This document shows, in pieces, positions 33,597-40,992 of a DNA stretch of 64,000 bases. A program made the translations under genes and the position numbers. This stretch comes from Marmoricola sp. (GTDB lineage Bacteria > Actinomycetota > Actinomycetes > Propionibacteriales > Nocardioidaceae), in the NCBI GenBank assembly GCA_025964775.1, contig JAOPYE010000025.1, positions 1 through 64,000 of the forward strand. Direction: 5' to 3'. The notes below the pieces were generated by a model. It worked only from the letters and a program-made list of their open reading frames with translations, searched no databases and was not told the DNA's origin. Numbering within the stretch: position 1 is the first letter of the stretch; each line of letters begins with the position of its first letter.

Positions 33597-35051
33597 TTAC
33601 GCGGGCTCTGCGATGGTCTTCGTCTCCAGGTACTCCTCGAAGCCGGCGACGCCCATCTCGCGGCCGATGCCGGACTGCTTGTAGCCGCCGAACGGGGCGT
33701 CCGGGCTGAACCAGACCCCTCCGTTCACGGCCAGGGTGCCTGTCCGGATCCGGGCCGCGACCGCCTTGGCCCGCTCCAGCGAACCGGAGTCCACCGAGCC
33801 GGACAGCCCGTACGCCGAGTCGTTGGCGATGCGCACCGCGTCGTCGTCGCCGTCGTGCGGGATCACGACCAGGACGGGTCCGAAGATCTCCTCCTGGGCC
33901 AGGCGCGAGGAGTTGTCGAGTCCGGCCACGACGGTGGGCTGGATCCAGTACCCGTCCTGGTCGATCACGGAACCGCCGGTGGCGAAGGTGCCGCCCTCCT
34001 CGATCGCGAGCTTGAGGTAGGACTCGACGCGGTCGCGCTGGACCGCCGAGATCACCGGGCCGCAGATCGTCCCGGGGTCGGTCGGGTCCTTCGCGCCGAT
34101 CGACTCCATCGTCGCTGCCGCCACCTGCACCGCCTCGTCGTACTTGGCGCGCGGCACCACCAGCCGGGTGGTGATCGCGCAGCCCTGGCCGGCGTGGATG
34201 CAGGCGGCGAACGCGGTCGCTCCGGCGACGGCAGCCACGTCGGCGTCGTCGAGGGCGATCGCTGCCGACTTGCCGCCGAGCTCGAGGAACACCTTCTTCA
34301 GCGTCGGTGCTGCCGCGGCCATGATCGCCTTGCCGGTCGCGGTCGAGCCGGTGAAGGAGACCATGTCGACGCGCGGGTCGACGGTCAGCTGGGCGGCGAC
34401 CTCGTTGGAGTGCGGGGAGACGACGTTGAAGACGCCCGCCGGGATATCGGTGTGCTCGGCGACCAGGCGACCGAGCTCGGCGGCCAGCCACGGCGTGTCA
34501 GGTGCCGGCTTGAGCACGACCGTGCATCCCGCCGCCAGGGCCGGGGCCACCTTGGCCAGGTTGATCTGCGTGGGCACGTTCCACGGCGTGATCGCCGCGA
34601 CCACACCCACCGGCTCGCGGCGTACTGTCCGTCGACTCGGGATGCCCATCGGCGAGGCGACCCCGAGGTCGGTCTCGAACTCGTAGGACTCGGCCAGGTC
34701 GGCGACGAAGGTGAGCCCGTCGACGGGACCGTCGAACCCGGCGGCGCCGATCATGAAGCCGGGCATTCCTACTTCGGCGGTGGTGAGAGCACGGAAGTCG
34801 TCGGCGTTGTCGTACAGGGCCTGCTGCAGTTGGCGGATGCAGCGCACCCGCAGCTCGCGGTCGGTCGACCAGTCGGACTCGTCGAACGCGCGTCGGGCGG
34901 CCGCGATCGCCGCCTCCATGTCGGCGGCGGTGCCGTCGGGCGCCTGACCGATCTCCTGACCGTTGGCCGGGTTCAGGATCGGGTACGTCGTGCCGTCACT
35001 GGCACCGACGAGCTTGCCGTCGATCAGTTGGAGGGGTGCCGGGGTCGTCAT
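33597..35051 (-). CDS. NAD-dependent aldehyde dehydrogenase (Rv0768/AldA-like)
   Basis: 484 residues, full length. NAD-binding FTGSTATGKAI near residue 226, general-base motif ELGGKSAAI near 248, catalytic Cys in GQGCAITTR near 282, and EEIFGPVLVVIP near 384. It oxidises an aldehyde to the acid, presumably the product of P450 or alcohol dehydrogenase steps in this cluster. ATG 35051 overlaps the upstream stop (ATGA). Confidence 0.96.
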   Translation of the reverse strand: MTTPAPLQLIDGKLVGASDGTTYPILNPANGQEIGQAPDGTAADMEAAIAAARRAFDESDWSTDRELRVRCIRQLQQALYDNADDFRALTTAEVGMPGFMIGAAGFDGPVDGLTFVADLAESYEFETDLGVASPMGIPSRRTVRREPVGVVAAITPWNVPTQINLAKVAPALAAGCTVVLKPAPDTPWLAAELGRLVAEHTDIPAGVFNVVSPHSNEVAAQLTVDPRVDMVSFTGSTATGKAIMAAAAPTLKKVFLELGGKSAAIALDDADVAAVAGATAFAACIHAGQGCAITTRLVVPRAKYDEAVQVAAATMESIGAKDPTDPGTICGPVISAVQRDRVESYLKLAIEEGGTFATGGSVIDQDGYWIQPTVVAGLDNSSRLAQEEIFGPVLVVIPHDGDDDAVRIANDSAYGLSGSVDSGSLERAKAVAARIRTGTLAVNGGVWFSPDAPFGGYKQSGIGREMGVAGFEEYLETKTIAEPA

Positions 35052-35689
35052 CCCTGCACGTCCTGCTGCGTGACGTACTGACCGGCCTCGACCGGCGGTG
35101 GCCAGACAGGCGAGGGGATGTCCTCGTACTTGTAGTGACCAGGAACCCCGAGCCCGGACACGGACATCCGCTTCAGCAGCGTGTCCGGCGCCTTGTCCGC
35201 CTTGATGATCTCCAGGAAGGTGTGCGCGGTCGAGGGCATGTCGAACCAGTCGCGCTGCCAGGCGAACTTGAGCAGACCCTCATCGGGGCCGGAGGTCTGC
35301 CGCTCGACCCCGAACCAGGAACCACCGATGCCCAGGATCTCGAACTCCTTGCCGGCGTCGTCGAGGATGCCCGACTTCTGCTTCCAGAAGCCGACGACCA
35401 TCCCCTTCTTCTCGTCGATCAGGGAGGCCTGGTAGTCGTAGTGCCAGCCGTCGAGGCCGTCCATCTCGATGCCGATCGCCCAGTCGCGGATCTGGTCACG
35501 CCCGACCGCCATGAAGTGCTCGTCCGGGGCGTACATCCAGCCGTACGTCGCATCGACGGCGTAGTGCTCGGCCATGATCCGCCAGTCGCCGATCCGCTCG
35601 GCCTCGCGGTTGACCTCGAGCCAGGAGTCCCAGAACTCCTCGATCTCGGCGCGGGTGAACCCGCCGTCGGTTGAGCTTGTCGAAACCAT
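35048..35689 (-). CDS. NTF2/SnoaL-like protein of the CYP51 cluster (Rv0762c-like)
   Basis: 213 residues from ATG 35689 (GGAGG 3 bases further than usual: CTGGAGGATTG). Core RAEIEEFWDSWLEVNREAER and MAEHYAVDATYGWMYAPDEH have the NTF2-like helix-strand layout; the C-terminus VTQQDVQG is polar. Its first residues, MVSTSSTDGG, are encoded by a dispersed type A element. Role unknown; an isomerase, hydratase or binding function is possible. It sits between ferredoxin and ALDH genes with overlaps on both sides. Confidence 0.85.
   Translation of the reverse strand: MVSTSSTDGGFTRAEIEEFWDSWLEVNREAERIGDWRIMAEHYAVDATYGWMYAPDEHFMAVGRDQIRDWAIGIEMDGLDGWHYDYQASLIDEKKGMVVGFWKQKSGILDDAGKEFEILGIGGSWFGVERQTSGPDEGLLKFAWQRDWFDMPSTAHTFLEIIKADKAPDTLLKRMSVSGLGVPGHYKYEDIPSPVWPPPVEAGQYVTQQDVQG
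35669..35687. repeat. Type A element translated as N-terminus of the NTF2-like protein
   Basis: GGTTGAGCTTGTCGAAACC on the plus strand; in the minus-strand gene it encodes VSTSST. It is nearly identical to the element at 37260-37278. Confidence 0.8.
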
Positions 35690-35883
35690 CAATCCTCCAG
35701 TGAGAGAGCCATAGCGGGGCAGTACTTGACGGCACGTTGCACCTGCTCGCGCAGGTCCTCGCCGGGGTTCGTGTCGAGGACGATCACCTTGTCCTCCTCG
35801 GAGTCGAGGCCGAACACGCTCGGAGCCTCGAACTGGCACATCTGATGTCCCTGGCAGAGCTCCAGGTCTGCAGCGACGTTCAC
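35689..35883 (-). CDS. [3Fe-4S]-type ferredoxin, P450 redox partner
   Basis: 64 residues from GTG 35883, overlapping the CYP51 stop (GTGA); its stop overlaps the next ATG (TGATG). Cluster ligands: Cys10 and Cys16 in CQGHQMC and Cys55 in KYCPAMAL. The second position is His13 instead of the fourth Cys, the pattern of [3Fe-4S] ferredoxins paired with actinobacterial P450s (Rv0763c with CYP51). It delivers electrons to CYP51 and perhaps the second P450. No ferredoxin reductase gene is in the window. Confidence 0.95.
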   Translation of the reverse strand: MNVAADLELCQGHQMCQFEAPSVFGLDSEEDKVIVLDTNPGEDLREQVQRAVKYCPAMALSLED

Positions 35884-37286
35884 GGCGTACGCCGTCGGTA
35901 GCGCACCGTCGCAGGACGGGCGAGCTGGATGACCATCTTGGAGGTGTCGTCGCGGTAGGTCTCCGAGGGCTGGGTCATCTCGAAGGTGTAGTCCCGCAGC
36001 AGCACCGAGAAGATCGCCTTGAGCTGCATCATCGCGAAGGCGTTGCCGACGCAGCGATGCTTGCCGGCGCCGAACGGGATCCAGGTCCACCGGTTCTGCA
36101 GGTCGGCCTGGTTCGGGTCGAGGTAGCGGCCCGGGTCGAAGGCGTCCGGGTCCGGGAAGTCCTCGGCAATCCGGTTGGAGACCCGCGGGCTGGAACCGAC
36201 CATGGTGCCGGCCGGCAGGAGGTGACCACCGATCTCGAACTCCTCCTGGGCGACCCGGAGCAGCAGGATCAGCGGCGGGTGGAGCCGCAGCGTCTCCTTG
36301 AGCGCCGCCTCCAGGTTGGGGATCGATCGGAGTGCCTGGAAGGACACCTCCACACGACCTTCGGGGCCATCGGCGTACAGGTCGTCGAGCTCGGCGACGA
36401 TCTCTGCCATCACCTCCGGGTGGCGCAGCAGCTCGATCAGGGTCCAGGCGGCGGTACCGGAGCTGGTGTGGTGCCCGGCGAACATCATCGAGATGAACAT
36501 GCCGGTGATGATGTGCGCGCTGAAGTGGTCGGATCCGTCCTCGGCCTTGATCGAGATCAGGACGTCGAGGAGATCACGGTCCTCGCGAGCCACCGTGCCG
36601 CGCGCATGCCGCTTGTCGATGATTCCCTGGACGAGCTCGACGAGCTTGACCCGGGCGGCGTCACGGATCTCGAACGACTCGACGCCCTTCATGTAGGGGT
36701 CGACGTACGCCAGCGCATCGGTGCCGCGCTCGAGCTCGTGGTAGTAGTCCGCGAACCGGGAGTCGAGCTCCTCGCGGAACGGCTTGCCGATCAGGCACGC
36801 GGACGTCGTGTAGATGGTCAGCTCGGCGAAGAAGTCGAGCAGGTCGATCTCACCCTCGTCACCCCAGTCGGCGACCATCCGGTTGATCTCGTTCTCGATG
36901 GTGCTCGCGTGGCCGCGCATCATCTCGCCCTTGAGCGCCTGGTTCTTCAGGCCTTCCGAGCGCTGCTCGGGACTGGTGTCGAAGACGACCCCGGTGCCGA
37001 AGATCGGCGTCATGAAGGGGTACGCCGCCGCCTGGTCGAGGATGTCGTCAGGAGCCCGGAAGAACGCCTCGTTCGTCCCGGCGCCGGTGACCAGGACGAC
37101 GTCGCGATCGGCGAGCCGGAACCGGCCGATGTCGCCGCACTCGTCCCGAACCCGGTGCAGCAGGTCGATCGGATCGTCGCGCAGGTCCTCGAGGTGGCCG
37201 TGCTCGCTTTCGGGGAAGCGGCGGGACACCTCGCGGATGCCCTCAACTCCCTCGCCGGTGGCTGAGCTTGTCGAAACCTCGGTCAT
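35880..37286 (-). CDS. cyp51: Sterol 14-alpha-demethylase CYP51
   Basis: 468 residues. It follows M. tuberculosis CYP51 closely, as I recall that sequence: HGHLEDLRDDPIDLLHRVRD, AYPFMTPIFGTGVVFD (B'/C region), GEIDLLDFFAELTIYT, I-helix MFAGHHTSSGTA, ExxR in KETLRLHPP, and heme loop FGAGKHRCVGNAFA with Cys412. It removes the 14-alpha-methyl group of sterols in eukaryotes; the natural bacterial substrate is unsettled. The first 13 residues (MTEVSTSSATGEG) include a translated type A repeat. GGAG precedes ATG 37286, which overlaps the upstream SDR stop. Confidence 0.96.
   Translation of the reverse strand: MTEVSTSSATGEGVEGIREVSRRFPESEHGHLEDLRDDPIDLLHRVRDECGDIGRFRLADRDVVLVTGAGTNEAFFRAPDDILDQAAAYPFMTPIFGTGVVFDTSPEQRSEGLKNQALKGEMMRGHASTIENEINRMVADWGDEGEIDLLDFFAELTIYTTSACLIGKPFREELDSRFADYYHELERGTDALAYVDPYMKGVESFEIRDAARVKLVELVQGIIDKRHARGTVAREDRDLLDVLISIKAEDGSDHFSAHIITGMFISMMFAGHHTSSGTAAWTLIELLRHPEVMAEIVAELDDLYADGPEGRVEVSFQALRSIPNLEAALKETLRLHPPLILLLRVAQEEFEIGGHLLPAGTMVGSSPRVSNRIAEDFPDPDAFDPGRYLDPNQADLQNRWTWIPFGAGKHRCVGNAFAMMQLKAIFSVLLRDYTFEMTQPSETYRDDTSKMVIQLARPATVRYRRRTP
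37261..37278. repeat. Type A element translated as N-terminus of CYP51
   Basis: GCTGAGCTTGTCGAAACC on the plus strand, encoding VSTSSA on the minus strand. Same element as at 35669, in the same frame relative to a start codon a few codons upstream. Confidence 0.8.
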
Positions 37287-38059
37287 CTTTTCTCCAGGGG
37301 CGCTTCGGGGTTCACTTCGATGAGGTTCAGGTGCACACCGCGCGGTGCGCTCACGATGGTCGCGATCGCATCAGCGAGGGCGGCCGGTTTGAGGAAGTGC
37401 GAGTGCCGTGCCTGGCCGAACTTGATCCATCCGGTCAGGACGTCGGCCGCCGCCTCGTCCTCCCAGTCGGTGCCCATCTCGCTCCAGGTCGGTCCGGGGC
37501 GCACGATCGAGACCCGGATGCCGGTGCCTTCGAGTTCCATCTGCATCGCGTGCGCCATGCCTTCGAGCCCCCACTTCCCGGCGGCGTACGACGACATGAA
37601 CGGTCGGGCGCGGACAGCGACGTCCGAGCTCACGAAGAGCACGTCGCCACGCTGCCGCTCGACCATGCCCGGCACGAACGCGCGCACCAGCCGGTGCGCG
37701 CCGAGCAGGTTGAGGTCGATCTCCTCGGCGAAACGTTCGGTGCCGACCTCGTGGATGATCCCGGGCGACACGTGCCCGGCATTGGACACGAGCACCTCGA
37801 CGTCGCCGAAGTCCGCGGCGACTGCCTTGGCGAAGGCATCGACCGAGGACTGATCGGTCACGTCGAGCGCATGCGCGACCGCTTCGCCACCCTGGGCGCG
37901 GATCTGCGCGACGATCTCCGCGCACTTGTCCACCCGGCGCGCGCCGAGCGCGACCGGGTAGCCGGCTGCGGCGAGCGTGAGCGCCGTCGTGGCACCGATC
38001 CCGGACGAAGCTCCGCTGACCACAGCCGGGCGACGGTCAGGATGAACTGGCTTGGGCAT
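37283..38059 (-). CDS. Short-chain dehydrogenase/reductase heading the CYP51 operon (Rv0765c-like)
   Basis: 258 residues from ATG 38059. NADP-binding SGASSGIG near residue 15, with GARRVDK (Arg after strand 2) favouring NADP. SNAG in VLVSNAGHVS, catalytic Ser in VSSDVAV and YAAGK complete the active site. First gene of the minus-strand operon; its stop overlaps the cyp51 start. By context it corresponds to the SDR next to CYP51 in mycobacteria. Longer starts are possible but would run through the palindromic operator. Confidence 0.92.
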   Translation of the reverse strand: MPKPVHPDRRPAVVSGASSGIGATTALTLAAAGYPVALGARRVDKCAEIVAQIRAQGGEAVAHALDVTDQSSVDAFAKAVAADFGDVEVLVSNAGHVSPGIIHEVGTERFAEEIDLNLLGAHRLVRAFVPGMVERQRGDVLFVSSDVAVRARPFMSSYAAGKWGLEGMAHAMQMELEGTGIRVSIVRPGPTWSEMGTDWEDEAAADVLTGWIKFGQARHSHFLKPAALADAIATIVSAPRGVHLNLIEVNPEAPLEKR

Positions 38060-38075
38060 CAGTCGACCTGGGCAC

Positions 38076-38109
38076 TGGACACTTGATTGGACACGTGTCC
38101 AGTTATAGT
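38076..38109. promoter_or_regulatory. Palindromic operator and promoter region between the two SDR operons
   Basis: TGGACACGTGTCCA (38088-38101) is a perfect 14-bp palindrome, and an extra half site TGGACAC lies 12 bases to the left (38076-38082). TATAGT (38104-38109) is a good -10 for the rightward operon with CTTGAT at 38082-38087 as a possible -35. A TetR dimer bound here would block both divergent promoters. Confidence 0.75.
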
Positions 38110-38175
38110 CGCAGGAGGCGGTGATCTGCAAGAGTCCAGCTCACATCGGTTCTATCTCCCGAAGGGATTTCCTGC

Positions 38176-38952
38176 ATGAGCACTCAGGTAGCCGTCGTGA
38201 TCGGCGGCGCGTCCGGCCTTGGCACGGCGATCGCTCGGGCGCTGCATGCCGAGGGTCACACCGTGACGGTTGCCGATGCGAACCTCGCCGGGGCCGAGGC
38301 CGTCGCAGCCGCATGCGGAGGTACCCCTGTTGCCGCTGACGTCACCGACGAGGCCGCGATCGAGTCGCTGTTCACCGAGGTGCTCGCCCGCAGCGGATCC
38401 GTGGACATCGTGGTGAACACGGCCGGCACGAGCGGCTTCTCGGCGATCGCCGACCATGATGTCGCCGAATGGCGCTCGGTGGTCGACGTCAACCTGGTCG
38501 GGGCGATGATCGTGATCAAGCACGCTGCCCGGGTGATGGGTCGCGGCGGATCGATCCTGTCCCTGACCTCGCTGAACGCCCGCCAGCCCGGTGCCGGGCT
38601 GTCGGCGTACTGCGCCGCCAAGGCCGGGCTGTCGATGCTCACCGCGGTCGCTGCCCTCGAGCTCGGACCTCGCGGCATCCGCGTCAACGCGATCGCCCCC
38701 GGCCTGGTCATCACGCCGTTGACCGAAGGCATCCAGATGGTGCCTGGTGTCCAGGAGGACTACGTCGAGAACACCCCCCTCGGGCGCGCCGGCACACCCG
38801 AGGAGATCGCAGACGCGGCCGTCTACCTCTCCTCGGAGCGAGCCGCCTGGATCACCGGCGAGGTGCTCGACATCAACGGCGGCGCCCATCTGATGAGGTA
38901 CCCGAACATCGGCAAACACCTGGACGCGATGATGAACGGAGCGACTCCATGA
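38176..38952 (+). CDS. Short-chain dehydrogenase/reductase
   Basis: 258 residues, classical SDR. GGASGLG (residues 9-15), VVNTAG in place of NNAG, catalytic Ser in LSLTSLNA, YCAAK, and the end LDINGGAHLM. VADANL (Asp after strand 2) favours NAD. It shares the palindromic control region with the CYP51 operon and is followed with a 4-base overlap by an enoyl-CoA hydratase, so a fatty-acid or sterol side-chain oxidation step is inferred. Confidence 0.93.
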   Translation: MSTQVAVVIGGASGLGTAIARALHAEGHTVTVADANLAGAEAVAAACGGTPVAADVTDEAAIESLFTEVLARSGSVDIVVNTAGTSGFSAIADHDVAEWRSVVDVNLVGAMIVIKHAARVMGRGGSILSLTSLNARQPGAGLSAYCAAKAGLSMLTAVAALELGPRGIRVNAIAPGLVITPLTEGIQMVPGVQEDYVENTPLGRAGTPEEIADAAVYLSSERAAWITGEVLDINGGAHLMRYPNIGKHLDAMMNGATP

Positions 38953-39749
38953 CCGACGACCTCGATCGCAGCAAGGTCCTGATCGAGAACCGCGACCACG
39001 TCCTGATCCTCATGATCAACCGGCCTGAAGCACGCAACGCCGTCGACGGCGACGTCTGGTTCCTGATCGGCGAGGCTCTCGAACGGGCCCAGGACGACCC
39101 CGAGGTGCGCTGCGTCGTCCTGACGGGCTCGGGGGACCTGGCCTTCTCGGCGGGCCTGGACCTCAAGGCGCTGGCCAACGGCACGCTGCGCATCCCCCCG
39201 GAGATGGCCAGGCACGGCTTCGCCGGCTTCGTACGTCAGTTCACCAGCAAGCCGACCATCGCCGCCGTCAACGGCAAGGCGCTCGGCGGCGGCACGGAGC
39301 TCGCGCTGGCCTGTGACCTCATCGTGGCCGTCGAGAGCGCCAGCTTCGGCCTGCCGGAGGTCAAGCGAGGGCTGATCGCCGCAGGCGGTGGGGTCTTCCG
39401 GATCACCGAGGTCGTGCCCCGGAAGATCGCGCTCGAGATGCTGCTGACCGGCGAGCCGATGTCGGCAGCCGACGCGGCCCGCTGGGGCATGGTCAACCGC
39501 GTCGTACCGGACGGCGGTGCGCTCGCCGGTGCACTCGAGCTCGCGGCAGCGATCGCGAAGAACGCGCCCCTCGCAGTCCAGGCCAGCAAGCGCCTGGCCT
39601 ACCGGATCGTCGACGGCGAGCCCGCCGGCGAAGCCGAGCTGTGGGAGGCCAACGACAAGGAGATCGGCCTCCTGTTCGCCAGCGAGGACGCGGGCGAGGG
39701 TCCTCGCGCCTTCGCCGAGAAGAGGGAGCCCGTGTGGACCGGCAGGTAG
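38949..39749 (+). CDS. Enoyl-CoA hydratase/isomerase family protein
   Basis: 266 residues from ATG 38949 (ATGA overlap). Oxyanion-hole segments FSAGLDLKAL near residue 64 and NGKALGGGTELALACD near 106, and catalytic Glu in FGLPEVKRGLIA near 137 define a crotonase. It probably hydrates an enoyl-CoA. Second gene of a two-gene operon with the SDR, giving the hydratase and dehydrogenase pair of a beta-oxidation turn. Confidence 0.94.
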   Translation: MTDDLDRSKVLIENRDHVLILMINRPEARNAVDGDVWFLIGEALERAQDDPEVRCVVLTGSGDLAFSAGLDLKALANGTLRIPPEMARHGFAGFVRQFTSKPTIAAVNGKALGGGTELALACDLIVAVESASFGLPEVKRGLIAAGGGVFRITEVVPRKIALEMLLTGEPMSAADAARWGMVNRVVPDGGALAGALELAAAIAKNAPLAVQASKRLAYRIVDGEPAGEAELWEANDKEIGLLFASEDAGEGPRAFAEKREPVWTGR

Positions 39750-39774
39750 CGAGGTCGACGTGGTCGAGTCCCGA

Positions 39775-39804
39775 TTCGGCGGGCCTGTTCGATGCCGGTA
39801 TGCT
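39775..39804 (+). promoter_or_regulatory. Probable promoter of tRNA-Phe
   Basis: TTCGGC (39775-39780) and TATGCT (39799-39804), 18 bases apart, 11 bases before the mature tRNA end. The -10 equals that of the tRNA-Glu promoter. Confidence 0.5.
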
Positions 39805-39815
39805 TCTCGCTCGTT

Positions 39816-39892
39816 GGCCAGGTAGCTCAGTTGGTACGAGCGTCCGACTGAAAATCGGAAGGTCGGCGGTTCGACCCCGCCCCTGGCCACCA
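39816..39892 (+). tRNA. tRNA-Phe(GAA)
   Basis: 77 bases with encoded CCA. Acceptor GGCCAGG/CCTGGCC, anticodon loop CT-GAA-AA between TCCGA and TCGGA, T arm GGCGG-TTCGACC-CCGCC. Confidence 0.97.
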
Positions 39893-39916
39893 CTCTGTGC
39901 AGGTCGCTGACATGCA

Positions 39917-39949
39917 AAAGACCCCCACCGGAATCCGGTGGGGGTCTTT
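39917..39949 (+). terminator. Rho-independent terminator after tRNA-Phe
   Basis: 15-bp stem (39917-39931 with 39935-39949; AAAGACCCCCACCGG and its complement), loop AAT, right arm ending in TTT. The following roughly 190 bases up to 40138 hold no gene that I can support. Confidence 0.92.
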
Positions 39950-40137
39950 CACTTGTCGAACGGCCGGGAGGCCGATGGTGCATCCCAGACGGGAGCTGCC
40001 CGAGCACCACATGATCTGATTCGGACAGCCCCCGCCACTTGGGGGTTTGGAAGGCGACGAATCTGGGGGTGCGCCTTCACGTCTTCTGGACGGCAGAAAG
40101 AACGCGCTCGTTACGCCGCGCCGCAGGAAATTTCAGG

Positions 40138-40380
40138 TCACGTCGAGAACAGCGGCGCCACGGAGAACTCCAGGCCGACCGAGCCGGCAGCCCGCTCAGA
40201 CTCCTGGTCGCGTTGCGCCTTGGTCATCGCCTCGATCCCGGTCGGGTAGGGCCCGCTGTACATCGCGGCACCGGTTTCCACGTCGCGGCAGATCACGATG
40301 TGGGGCCCGTCGACGAGCTCGACCTCGGCCGCAAGGATCGCCTGCGTCAGGAGCCGATAGACGTCGTCGTGCTCGCTCAC
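40138..40380 (-). CDS. Small hypothetical protein (80 aa)
   Basis: 80 residues from GTG 40380 with only a weak ribosome site. The sequence MSEHDDVYRLLTQAILAAEV, DGPHIVICRDVETGAAMYSG, PYPTGIEAMTKAQRDQES is compositionally a normal protein: it reads like a small soluble alpha/beta domain with a conserved-looking GPYPTGIEA turn. I do not recognise the family. It follows the SRPBCC remnant on the same strand. Confidence 0.6.
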   Translation of the reverse strand: MSEHDDVYRLLTQAILAAEVELVDGPHIVICRDVETGAAMYSGPYPTGIEAMTKAQRDQESERAAGSVGLEFSVAPLFST

Positions 40381-40410
40381 ATCCAGTGGACGACCCGGTC
40401 CTCGTGCCGG

Positions 40411-40905
40411 TTACGCGTCGCCTGCGGACTCGAGATCGGTCTTGAGGTTGGTCAGGGTCCGCGCGATGTTGCGGCGCTGGAAGTCGGAGAAGAGGCTGCC
40501 CCGGGTCGCGACCTTGTCGAAGGCGGCGGCGGCTCAGTCGGGCCACGTCGTGCGCAGGTCGTTCCACGTCTCGATGACCCGCGAACCGGTACCGACGGGC
40601 TCGACGGCATAGCTCCAGTTCGCGATCCGCCCACGCAACCACGGGTTCTTCAGCCCGATCGCCTCGACGTCGAACCCGAAGCTCCGCCCGGGTTGGGAGT
40701 CGGTCACGGTGCATCGCGTCGTCCAGCGCGCCGGCCCCCGCTTGTTGGTCCCGTGGAACGTGTCGCCGACGGCCAGCGGGTGCCCGGCGCCGACCGGGGC
40801 GCCGGTGTTCTCCGGGCTCCAGCGGGGCATGTGGGACGGGTCGGCGAGCAGGGCCCACACAACCTCGGGTGCGACGTCCACCTCGACGGAGTCACTCACG
40901 GTCAT
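40411..40905 (-). pseudogene. SRPBCC-family gene interrupted by an in-frame TGA
   Basis: From ATG 40905 the frame reads MTVSDSVEVDVAPEVVWALL ... WNDLRTTWPD and then meets TGA (40536-40534). The same frame continues without any other stop for 40 codons (AAAAFDKVATRGSLFSDFQR, then RNIARTLTNLKTDL) to TAA at 40413-40411. This continuation has the amphipathic C-terminal helix that closes the START-like fold of SRPBCC ligand-binding proteins. A Trp (TGG) to TGA change is the simplest explanation. Either a recent pseudogene, a sequencing error or readthrough; the truncated 123-residue product would lack the lid helix. Confidence 0.78.
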
Positions 40906-40992
40906 CGGTCGCCCCACGGCTGGCTCCTCAGGATCGGCTGTTCCGGCGATTGTTGCAGTGCCACACGTCCGTCTGGGCGTGCGCCCGTCGCG

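Noticed and set aside
39950..40137. Small gene or ncRNA in the gap after tRNA-Phe
   Set aside because: Possible frames lack a ribosome site and domain. A CCCCC...GGGGG pairing near 40029-40045 is too short to support an RNA call.
40411..40536. Selenocysteine at the TGA of the SRPBCC gene
   Set aside because: No SECIS-like hairpin follows and the family has no redox Cys at this position; Trp to stop is simpler.
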